From Parachlamydiales bacterium (GTDB lineage Bacteria; Chlamydiota; Chlamydiia; Chlamydiales; JAJFMK01): 7,858 bases of DNA. Below the pieces are notes generated by a model that ran no database searches, was not told where the DNA came from, and was given only the letters and a program-made list of their open reading frames with translations. How positions within the stretch are numbered: position 1 is the first letter of the stretch; each line of letters begins with the position of its first letter. Shown one piece after another: positions 1-5,239 of this stretch. Position numbers and translations under genes: made by a program. The stretch is from positions 1 through 7,858 of the forward strand of contig JAGVKY010000142.1 of NCBI GenBank assembly GCA_020050175.1, read 5' to 3'.

Positions 1-54
1 AATTTTGAAAAGGAGTATGGATGGAATTATCAAGCTAAACGCGGAGAAATTACC

Positions 55-786
55 ATGAATCGGATCGTAATTGCAGGGGTTGCCTATCTAAGTCTCGCCC
101 TCTTTGCTTACTTAAATGCTGAAAGCCCAAAATTCTTAAATGGATCGCTAGATTTTAGTAACTGGAGTTCTATTACTAATCATCAATCGGCTCAACAACC
201 TGCGACTAAAAAAGTGGCCCAACAATCACAAATTGTTAAACGACCTATTGCAGATGCCCAACCATCTTCCACGAACGCTTCTGCCAATGGGGCTTTCAAC
301 AGCAATGGTGATAGGGTAAACGTCCATACAAAAGCGAGCCAAAACCCAGCAGATTACTATTCACAAGAGTCAAAAAACCTTGTTGAGAAGGCTAAAACTG
401 ACCCTAACCTCTCTACTTTGGTTTCTGCTATAAAAGCAGCTGGCCTTAGCGAAACTCTTTCAGAGGGCGGTCCATTTACAATTTTCGCCCCTTCCAATCA
501 AGCTTTTAAACAGCTCCCAAAAGGGGTTCTCGATCGTCTTCTCAAACCAGAAAATCAAAGAGAGTTGATCGCCCTCTTGTCTTACCATGTCGTTCCTGGA
601 AAAATTCTGGCAAAGGATGCAAAAACTTCTAAGATCAGAACATTGAACGGCCAAGATCTTAACGTCGAGGTCATGGGCGGTGTTGTGACTGTTGATGATG
701 CCGAAGTGATCCAACCCGACATCAAAGCGAAAAACGGCGTGATCCATGTGATTGACGAAGTTCTTTCTCCTGCACCTGCCAAGTAA
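55..786 (+). CDS. Exported fasciclin (FAS1) domain protein, 243 aa
   Basis: The protein begins with a short basic end and a hydrophobic stretch (residues 4-22), read as a Sec signal peptide with possible cleavage near LNA-ES. Residues about 25-104 form a Q/S/N/A-rich, probably disordered linker. Residues about 105-239 are a single FAS1 domain: the first conserved block is FTIFAPSNQAF (141-151), the central YH pair is Y177-H178 followed by VVPG, and the second block is NGVIHVIDEVLSP (227-239). FAS1 domains are adhesion or ligand-binding modules outside the cytoplasm; the bacterial role here is unknown. The ATG at 55 has GGAG at 43-46 eight bases upstream and starts just before the hydrophobic segment, so it is preferred, but the same frame is open to the contig edge and a longer N-terminus cannot be excluded. 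A diverged paralogue follows at 846. Confidence 0.9.
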   Translation: MNRIVIAGVAYLSLALFAYLNAESPKFLNGSLDFSNWSSITNHQSAQQPATKKVAQQSQIVKRPIADAQPSSTNASANGAFNSNGDRVNVHTKASQNPADYYSQESKNLVEKAKTDPNLSTLVSAIKAAGLSETLSEGGPFTIFAPSNQAFKQLPKGVLDRLLKPENQRELIALLSYHVVPGKILAKDAKTSKIRTLNGQDLNVEVMGGVVTVDDAEVIQPDIKAKNGVIHVIDEVLSPAPAK

Positions 787-794
787 TTGATTCA

Positions 795-822
795 TACTCC
801 TCCAGATTTCCCTGGAGGAGTA
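795..822 (+). other. Strong stem-loop between the two FAS1 genes
   Basis: An 11-base-pair perfect stem (795-805 with 812-822) encloses a six-base loop. It begins eight bases after the first FAS1 stop codon. It is not followed by a T-run on either strand, so it is not a standard intrinsic terminator. It may be a weak terminator, a 3'-end stabiliser or an mRNA processing site that sets different levels for the two FAS1 genes. The right arm contains GGAGG, but that lies too far from the ATG at 846 to be its ribosome site. Confidence 0.6.
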
Positions 823-845
823 AAAACTTTAAAAAGGGTAAAGAT

Positions 846-1346
846 ATGAAGCGGGTATTAGTGGCAGCCTTAACTGTTTTAGGGTGCACTTCGCACGAAC
901 TAAAAGCGGCTAACGAGATCAAAAACACCCCTTCTGAACAGAAAAAAAACCTACTTCAAGTTCTTGCTGAAGATTCCGATCTCTCTTCTTTCGTTAGCGC
1001 CGTACAAGCTGCTGGTTGGCTCTACCGAATCACCAAGCAGGGTCCCTTTATTCTTCTTGTCCCCACAAATGAGGCTTTTGATCAATTGAATACGGGTGAA
1101 AAATCTCGCCTCTCTCTGCCAGAAAACTTTCATCTTCTTGTTAAACTAGTGACTTCTCACATTTTATCAGGAAATACTCTTCCGAAAGAGGGAGAGACTA
1201 TTTATATCCGATCGATTGGCGGAAAAAGAGTCACCCTATCTCAGCAAGATGGGACCTTCTATGTGGATGAACTTAAAATCTTAGCTCCCCCCCTTAAAGC
1301 CGGAAATGGAATTATTTTAAAAATCGACGAAGTTCTCAATTTTTAA
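846..1346 (+). CDS. Second, diverged FAS1 domain protein, possible lipoprotein, 166 aa
   Basis: This protein has a short basic and hydrophobic N-terminus with VLGC at residues 11-14, a possible lipobox that would anchor the mature protein at Cys14. The -2 leucine is not ideal, so an ordinary signal peptide ending near LKA-AN is the alternative. Residues about 34-165 form one FAS1 domain. FILLVPTNEAF (68-78) matches the first conserved block, NGIILKIDEVL (154-164) matches the second, and the central YH is changed to SH (104-105). The stretch SDLSSFVSAVQAAG aligns clearly with PNLSTLVSAIKAAG of the upstream protein, so the pair most likely arose by tandem duplication. It lacks the long linker of its neighbour. 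The ATG at 846 has only a modest AAGGG-type ribosome site (834-838). Confidence 0.85.
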   Translation: MKRVLVAALTVLGCTSHELKAANEIKNTPSEQKKNLLQVLAEDSDLSSFVSAVQAAGWLYRITKQGPFILLVPTNEAFDQLNTGEKSRLSLPENFHLLVKLVTSHILSGNTLPKEGETIYIRSIGGKRVTLSQQDGTFYVDELKILAPPLKAGNGIILKIDEVLNF

Positions 1347-1364
1347 AGTAATTAAATAATTAGT

Positions 1365-1373
1365 TGATAAAAT
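1365..1373 (+). promoter_or_regulatory. Possible extended -10 promoter for the C58-like gene
   Basis: TGATAAAAT fits an extended -10 element (TG, one base, then TAAAAT, five of six matches to TATAAT). No good -35 box is visible upstream, which is usual for extended -10 promoters. The expected start of transcription, near 1380, would leave about 15 bases before the ATG at 1395 and only about six before the GTG at 1386. The region is AT-rich, so a chance match is possible. Confidence 0.4.
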
Positions 1374-1394
1374 AGCTTTTCAAAAGTGAGAGAA

Positions 1395-2429
1395 ATGCAT
1401 ATTTTATTGGCTCTACTAACTGTTTTCCAAAGTCTATTTTTTGATCCCTTACCTGTGGCGAAGGAAGCTTGGCAGAAGAGACATCTTCTGAATGTCAACC
1501 CGCAAGCGGGAACCCCAGAAGAGATCGAGGATCTGCAACAAAAAATCCGCAGATTTGTAGGCCTGGTGACAATTCCGGAGGAAAACTATGTCTTTAAACA
1601 ATCGTTCTTAGACCAAGTCCGTTACTCCTTTCTCTATTTCCCAGCGCGAGCCTCTCAAGGGAGCAATAAATTCCAAGAAAATCACTTATCTCCTGTCGAA
1701 CAAGAGGCTATGGTAGCCTTGGCAAAAATATCCAAAGATAGGGACCCAACTTCGCTTGTCACCTTTAATTTACCCTCTCCTAATGGAAGCGATCTCCTTG
1801 TCGGAGAAAAAGGGGAATGGGTAGTCAAAAAGGGACTCTGCAGCGCAGTTTCTTTAACATTTGCATCTAAGCTTCTTGAGCAGCTAAACAACGATCTCAT
1901 TTCGCACTCACCCGAAGAATTTATTGTGGCTGCAGCAACGGCCACCACTTTTGTCAAAAACGGAGAAAATCAAGATCTTGCCATTCTTCAAGGGGTGATG
2001 AACACCATCTCCCGGAGAAAGAATACAATTGATCCCCTATCGCCGGCATTTCTACACGAAAAGGCTTCAGCCCTTGCAGCCTTTGTAGATTTAAAGGCAA
2101 CGCCAGCAGGCATGCCGATGATAAAGCCCGCCCTTGTCCCCACTGGACAACTCGATATCTATCTCAACAATCTGAAAACAGGGGTCTATTTCTTCCGCTC
2201 AGTTGTTGAGGAAAAAAATTCGAAAGGGGAAGAGATGGGGCACTCTCAAATCTATGTCAAAACTCCAGAAGTTAGTCTCTATTTTGATCCTAATATTGGC
2301 ACAGTGATCTTCCAGCCAGAAGATAACGTAGCCTCTTTTGTCCATTACCTCTGGAACTTTTACCTTCCAGCCACAGGTCTCAACACCCACACCATCGGCC
2401 AATTCTACTCGCTAACCCTTGATAACTAG
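1395..2429 (+). CDS. Putative C58 (YopT)-like cysteine protease, exported or secreted, 344 aa
   Basis: No family can be named with certainty, but the layout resembles the papain-fold C58 group. A candidate nucleophile Cys149 lies in KKGLCSAVSLTFASKL (codon 1839-1841). A candidate His283 lies in EMGHSQIYVK (codon 2241-2243) on a probable beta strand. A candidate Asp298 lies in SLYFDPNIGTVIF (codon 2286-2288), which matches the FDPN-x-G signature of that family. Cys-His spacing is 134 and His-Asp 15, against 119 and 16 in YopT (C139, H258, D274). Residues 2-15 are hydrophobic and could be a signal peptide. A GTG at 1386 in the same frame is the alternative start; ATG 1395 is preferred because it directly precedes the hydrophobic segment and suits the proposed promoter. 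The ribosome site is weak (GAGAGA just upstream). The gene being coding is near certain; the protease call is inference from motifs. Confidence 0.6.
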   Translation: MHILLALLTVFQSLFFDPLPVAKEAWQKRHLLNVNPQAGTPEEIEDLQQKIRRFVGLVTIPEENYVFKQSFLDQVRYSFLYFPARASQGSNKFQENHLSPVEQEAMVALAKISKDRDPTSLVTFNLPSPNGSDLLVGEKGEWVVKKGLCSAVSLTFASKLLEQLNNDLISHSPEEFIVAAATATTFVKNGENQDLAILQGVMNTISRRKNTIDPLSPAFLHEKASALAAFVDLKATPAGMPMIKPALVPTGQLDIYLNNLKTGVYFFRSVVEEKNSKGEEMGHSQIYVKTPEVSLYFDPNIGTVIFQPEDNVASFVHYLWNFYLPATGLNTHTIGQFYSLTLDN

Positions 2430-2585
2430 CTTAGGGCGGAGGCGGACGACGGCTTTGGCGAGGCGCGCAAGTTCACACGCCTCAACTACAATCGTTAAGT
2501 GCCGAGAAAGCTGCGGCAGAATCTTTCCAGGAGGATATTCTTCTGGCCATAGAGCCTCGGCAATAAAACCTAAAAACTTTTTCAA
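2412..2585 (-). CDS. Possible small protein or gene remnant after the superoxide dismutase, 57 aa, unrecognised
   Basis: A TTG codon (2583-2585) overlaps the stop of the superoxide dismutase gene as TTGA, and the frame runs to TAG at 2412-2414. The translation starts KKFLGFIAEALWPEEYPPGK and continues with a likely amphipathic helix rich in L, A, V and R. This composition is more protein-like than the opposite-strand frame. It would be coupled to dismutase translation; there is no separate AGGAG-type site. It also runs 18 bases into the 3' end of the plus-strand C58-like gene. It could instead be the decayed tail of a longer gene or non-coding. The frame is otherwise unrecognised. Confidence 0.3.
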   Translation of the reverse strand: MKKFLGFIAEALWPEEYPPGKILPQLSRHLTIVVEACELARLAKAVVRLRPKLVIKG

Positions 2586-3238
2586 CGGGACTGTTGTTCG
2601 CTAAAGCGTTGGAGCGCTACATCCCAGTTAATGTTGTTAAAGAAGGCATCAATGTATTTTGCTCTATCAAGACCGTATTGAGTGATATAGGCATGTTCGA
2701 AGACATCCATGATAAGGATAGGGGTGCCGCCTGCTAAATGACCAAGATCATGCTCATTGATCCAAGTGTTCATTAAACGCCCTGTCTTCCCATCGAGGTA
2801 GAGAATGGACCAGCCAATCCCGCGGATAAGACCTGTCGCTCTAAAATCTTTTTCCCATTTGTCATAACTATCAAAATCACGGTCGATAGCTTTAGCTAGA
2901 TCGCTATCTGGATCTAGCTTTTTGGTATTTCCACCTAGATTGTCGAAATAGAACTCATGGAGCCGCATCCCATCCCATTCCCAACCAAACATTCTTTTAA
3001 GTCCTGCATATTCAGGGGTTTGCAACTTACCATTCTTCTCCATGTCTTTTAAGGAGGAGAGAAGCTTATTAGTATTAGCAACATAGCCTTGATAGAGTTT
3101 GAAATGCATTTTAAGGACTTGATCATCAATGCCTGGCAGATTTCCTATCAGAGAGTCATAAGATTTAGCAGCATAGTCACCCTGGACCGTAGACATCAGA
3201 CAGAGCGAACTAAAAAATGTGAGTAAAAAGGATCTCAT
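2582..3238 (-). CDS. Exported Fe/Mn-type superoxide dismutase, 218 aa
   Basis: Fe/Mn superoxide dismutases convert superoxide to hydrogen peroxide and oxygen. The C-terminal signature DVFEHAY (178-184) gives two metal ligands, D178 and H182. H94 in MRLHEFYFDN and H45 in MHFKLYQGYV are the other two expected ligands, and GIGWSILYLDG (140-150) is the usual core strand. The familiar HHxxY stretch after the first ligand is changed to LYQGY with one residue fewer, so this is a divergent subgroup and the metal cannot be told. Residues 1-20 (MRSFLLTFFSSLCLMSTVQG) form a signal peptide, placing the enzyme outside the cytoplasm. The start at 3238 is chosen over an in-frame extension to 3292 because it has GGAG six bases upstream, begins the signal peptide, and the extension would run through the promoter. 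Confidence 0.92.
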   Translation of the reverse strand: MRSFLLTFFSSLCLMSTVQGDYAAKSYDSLIGNLPGIDDQVLKMHFKLYQGYVANTNKLLSSLKDMEKNGKLQTPEYAGLKRMFGWEWDGMRLHEFYFDNLGGNTKKLDPDSDLAKAIDRDFDSYDKWEKDFRATGLIRGIGWSILYLDGKTGRLMNTWINEHDLGHLAGGTPILIMDVFEHAYITQYGLDRAKYIDAFFNNINWDVALQRFSEQQSR

Positions 3239-3244
3239 AGAGTT

Positions 3245-3248
3245 CTCC
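3245..3248 (-). promoter_or_regulatory. Ribosome binding site that decides the dismutase start
   Basis: GGAG on the minus strand lies six bases before the ATG at 3238. It supports the short form with an N-terminal signal peptide over the 18-residue upstream extension, which has no such site. Confidence 0.75.
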
Positions 3249-3262
3249 AAGTTGAATTCCCC

Positions 3263-3292
3263 TTTATAGCGCCTTAATCCCCTCTTTGTCAC
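3263..3292 (-). promoter_or_regulatory. Sigma70-like promoter of the superoxide dismutase gene
   Basis: On the minus strand GTGACA (3287-3292, five of six to TTGACA) is followed after 18 bases by TATAAA (3263-3268, five of six to TATAAT). Transcription would start near 3256, about 18 bases before the ATG at 3238, with the GGAG site between. It lies in the gap shared with the divergent gene at 3331. Confidence 0.65.
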
Positions 3293-3330
3293 TAGGGTTT
3301 GAAATAAGAGAGAAGTGATGAAGGAGGTTT

Positions 3331-3768
3331 ATGAAAGGCAGATCTTGGGTTATAGTCGCCAACAAAGAGAAGGCAAAAATCTATCGTGTGGTGAAAGTAG
3401 GTCAGTTTGAAGAAGTTGCCTCATTTGTTCACCCGGATGGAATAAAGAAAGGCACCGATTACTACAGTGAACGTCCATCAAGAGCCTTTGATAGAATGGG
3501 TGTTGGCCGTCATGCTATGGAACCAGAGACCTCTTTAGACGAAAAAAGATGCGCAACCTTTGCCCATATACTGGGGGACTTTCTGCAAGCAAGTGCACTA
3601 AGGGGAGATTTTGATTCCCTCTATGTCGCGTCCGAAGCTAAATTTTTAGGCTACATCAGGAAGTTATGGCCTAAACAGCTCGTCGAAAAAATCGACGAAA
3701 GCTTTGTTAAAGATATTGTCTCAGAATCGCCTCAAAGTGTTTGGGAACATCTCCAACTCACTGTATGA
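3331..3768 (+). CDS. Host attachment family protein, 145 aa
   Basis: The sequence fits the family named 'protein required for attachment to host cells' (PF10116 type). It opens with WVIVANKEKAKIYRV (6-20), the usual first strand. The hallmark block SERPSRAFDRMGVGRHAMEP lies at 46-65. FDSLYVASEAKFLGYIRK (94-111) is the late conserved block, followed by VKDIV near 126-130. There is no signal peptide, so the protein is probably cytoplasmic despite the family name, which came from a plant-associated bacterium; these proteins are related in fold to release-factor and ribosome-associated domains, and their real role is not settled. A strong AGGAGG (3322-3327) lies three bases before the ATG, rather close. 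The gene is divergent from the dismutase gene and may share stress control with it, which is inference. Confidence 0.85.
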   Translation: MKGRSWVIVANKEKAKIYRVVKVGQFEEVASFVHPDGIKKGTDYYSERPSRAFDRMGVGRHAMEPETSLDEKRCATFAHILGDFLQASALRGDFDSLYVASEAKFLGYIRKLWPKQLVEKIDESFVKDIVSESPQSVWEHLQLTV

Positions 3769-3791
3769 GCACACAAAATATAATCGCTCTT

Positions 3792-3818
3792 CGGGAACTC
3801 CCCTTTAAGGAGTTCCCG
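3792..3818. terminator. Stem-loop between convergent genes, probable terminator
   Basis: A perfect 10-base-pair GC-rich stem, CGGGAACTCC (3792-3801) with GGAGTTCCCG (3809-3818), encloses a seven-base loop. It starts 23 bases after the stop of the host-attachment-family gene and lies before the end of the convergent AhpD-like gene. On the plus strand only a short T-run (3831-3834) follows, so termination may be imperfect. The position between convergent genes suits a two-way terminator. Confidence 0.6.
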
Positions 3819-3857
3819 GAATCACTTGCCTTTTCATTGAGACCTAAGTTTTTTCTC

Positions 3858-4376
3858 TTAGAAATCGACAGGGGTCTGGACAACACGGTTAAAGGTGTTT
3901 GTCAAGAGATTCACCGTGACAGCTAAGATGATTTCGCAAATTTCCTGATCGGAAACTTTTTCATCCTTAAGAGCCTTAATATCATCGTCGCTAACATCGC
4001 CTCTTTTTTCATTGGCAGCTTTAGCAAATCTCAAAATTGCAGCCGATTTTTTATCGTCGGCATTTGCCCCTTTTGCTGCATCGATATCTCCCTGAGAAAT
4101 ACCTAATCCTTTTGCAATAGCCGTATGGGCAGCCAAGCAATAGTTGCAATGATTAGAAGCCCCTACAGCAAGGGCTATTTTTTCTTTTAATTCAGGGGAA
4201 AGCGAGCTTTTCCCTAAAAGTTTTGATAACTCCATAAAACCCTCAAGGAGTAAGGGTGAGTTTCCCATGTATTTATAGATATTGGGCACCCGGCCGAGCG
4301 ATCTCTTAACGCTTTCAAACAGTTTTGCAGATTCTCCTTTTGCTTCTTCCAGATTTACTTTTTCAATTCTTGCCAT
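3858..4376 (-). CDS. AhpD / carboxymuconolactone decarboxylase-like thiol protein, 172 aa
   Basis: The core EKIALAVGASNHCNYCLAAH (65-84) gives the AhpD-family pattern E-x11-C-x2-C-x3-H, with E65, C77, C80 and H84. The two cysteines form a redox-active disulphide, and E and H serve proton transfer in peroxidase members. The second histidine seen in some peroxidase-type members is absent (position 94 is Ser). The protein is cytoplasmic with no signal peptide. An N-terminal block with PNIYKYMGNSPLLLEGF (31-47) is typical of the peroxidase-related branch. A role in peroxide or thiol defence is likely but the substrate is unknown; enzymatic lactone decarboxylation is less likely. The start at 4376 is chosen over an upstream ATG at 4436 because GGGAG (4383-4387) lies six bases before it and the upstream form would occupy the promoter gap. 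Confidence 0.88.
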   Translation of the reverse strand: MARIEKVNLEEAKGESAKLFESVKRSLGRVPNIYKYMGNSPLLLEGFMELSKLLGKSSLSPELKEKIALAVGASNHCNYCLAAHTAIAKGLGISQGDIDAAKGANADDKKSAAILRFAKAANEKRGDVSDDDIKALKDEKVSDQEICEIILAVTVNLLTNTFNRVVQTPVDF

Positions 4377-4382
4377 TTGACG

Positions 4383-4387
4383 CTCCC
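4383..4387 (-). promoter_or_regulatory. Ribosome binding site that decides the AhpD-like start
   Basis: GGGAG on the minus strand is six bases before the ATG at 4376. It argues against the 20-residue longer form beginning at 4436, whose first residues are unlike the family. Confidence 0.7.
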
Positions 4388-4401
4388 TTTTTTTTAGATG
4401 C

Positions 4402-4432
4402 TTGATACCACAGACCATCTTTATGGTATAAG
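4402..4432 (+). promoter_or_regulatory. Promoter of the ABC exporter operon, likely giving a leaderless mRNA
   Basis: TTGATA (4402-4407, five of six to TTGACA) and TATAAG (4427-4432, five of six to TATAAT) are separated by 19 bases, slightly long. Transcription starting about seven bases after the -10 box would begin at or next to the A of the ATG at 4439. No Shine-Dalgarno sequence lies before that ATG, and no other in-frame start exists upstream before a stop at 4403. Confidence 0.5.
4405..4429. repeat. Inverted repeat ATACCA-N13-TGGTAT over the exporter promoter
   Basis: ATACCA (4405-4410) and TGGTAT (4424-4429) are perfect reverse complements with a 13-base spacer. One arm overlaps the end of the -35 box and the other the start of the -10 box of the exporter promoter. 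This is where a dimeric repressor could act on the exporter and perhaps the divergent AhpD-like gene. A six-base arm could be chance. Confidence 0.35.
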
Positions 4433-4438
4433 ACAATC

Positions 4439-5239
4439 ATGGAAGAAATTGATGTCGATGTCTTAGATCTTGTTAGGTGTTTTAATGGTCAAAGGGCGGT
4501 TGACGGGATTTCTTTCAAAATCCCTCAAGGGAATATTTTGGGTCTACTCGGACCGAATGGCGCTGGCAAAAGCACCACCATCAAAATGTTAACGACTCTT
4601 TTGCGCCCAACTAGCGGAACCGCGAAGCTCATGGGTTATGACATCCTTAAGGAAGCAGCGGAAGTCAGGAGATTGATTGGTTATGTCCCGCAACAACTCT
4701 CGGCTGATGGAGAATTGACTGCCTATGAAAATCTTCTTATCACCTCTAAACTCTACGGTCTTACGCCCGATGTTCGAAACCAGCGAATGGATGAGCTTTT
4801 GGATTTTATGCAACTCGCAGAGTTCGCCAATCGTTTAGTCAAACATTACTCAGGTGGGATGATTCGGAAGCTTGAGTTTGCTTTGGCCTTGATCCATCGC
4901 CCTCCGATCCTTTTTTTAGACGAACCCACAGTCGGTTTAGACCCTTCGGCTAAAAGGACACTGTGGTATTTGATTAAGGAGTTACGACGGCATTTTAAAA
5001 CAACGATTCTCATCACAACACATGATATGGATGAGGCAGACTTTCTCTGTGATCAGGTGGCCTTTTTGCACCGCGGCAGTCTTTTAGTGATCGAGTCGCC
5101 TGAGAAACTTAAATTAGCTTTGGGTCCTCATGCTTCTTTGGACGATGTGTTTGTCCATTATGCTGGGACCTCTATTCAAGAGGGTGGAAATTATAGCGAT
5201 GCAAAAAAAATTAGAAAGACAATCTCCCGTCTTGACTAG
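4439..5239 (+). CDS. ABC-2 type exporter ATPase (DrrA-like), 266 aa
   Basis: This is the nucleotide-binding subunit that powers the permease encoded next. All ABC motifs are present: Walker A GPNGAGKST (38-46), Q-loop Gln near 85 in YVPQQ, signature YSGGM (137-141, with Tyr where Leu is usual), Walker B ILFLDEP (157-163) with Glu162 as catalytic base, D-loop GLDP (167-169 region) and H-loop His195 in LITTHDMDEAD. The DEPTVGLDP and HDMDEAD forms are typical of the DrrA/NodI exporter branch. The C-terminal tail ends with SLDDVFVHYAGT (233-244), also usual there. The next Met is past Walker A, so the ATG at 4439 must be the start even though it has no ribosome site. The substrate is unknown; drugs, lipids or polysaccharide are possible. 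Confidence 0.95.
   Translation: MEEIDVDVLDLVRCFNGQRAVDGISFKIPQGNILGLLGPNGAGKSTTIKMLTTLLRPTSGTAKLMGYDILKEAAEVRRLIGYVPQQLSADGELTAYENLLITSKLYGLTPDVRNQRMDELLDFMQLAEFANRLVKHYSGGMIRKLEFALALIHRPPILFLDEPTVGLDPSAKRTLWYLIKELRRHFKTTILITTHDMDEADFLCDQVAFLHRGSLLVIESPEKLKLALGPHASLDDVFVHYAGTSIQEGGNYSDAKKIRKTISRLD

Noticed and set aside
21..38. Five-codon frame (MELSS) with AAGGAG upstream at 10-15
   Set aside because: Too short to support; the purine-rich sequence could equally be chance or part of a longer upstream gene.
2419..2604. A 61-codon plus-strand frame between the C58-like gene and the dismutase gene
   Set aside because: It overlaps the ends of both neighbours, has Arg/Ser/Thr-rich composition with no hydrophobic core pattern, and no ribosome site. 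The minus-strand frame in the same place is more protein-like.
3239..3292. Upstream extension of the dismutase by 18 residues
   Set aside because: It lacks a ribosome site, precedes the signal peptide with charged residues, and overlaps a good promoter.
3844..3861. CTAAG/CTTAG short stem with T-run near the end of the AhpD-like gene
   Set aside because: Only five weak pairs, and the better 10-pair stem at 3792-3818 explains termination in this gap.
4377..4436. Upstream extension of the AhpD-like protein by 20 residues
   Set aside because: The GGGAG site is placed for the ATG at 4376, and the extension is unlike the family and fills the promoter gap.
5130..5198. Earlier in-frame ATG for the exporter permease
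   Set aside because: It would overlap the ATPase by over 100 bases and add residues with no family counterpart; the ATG at 5199 has a GG-rich site upstream.
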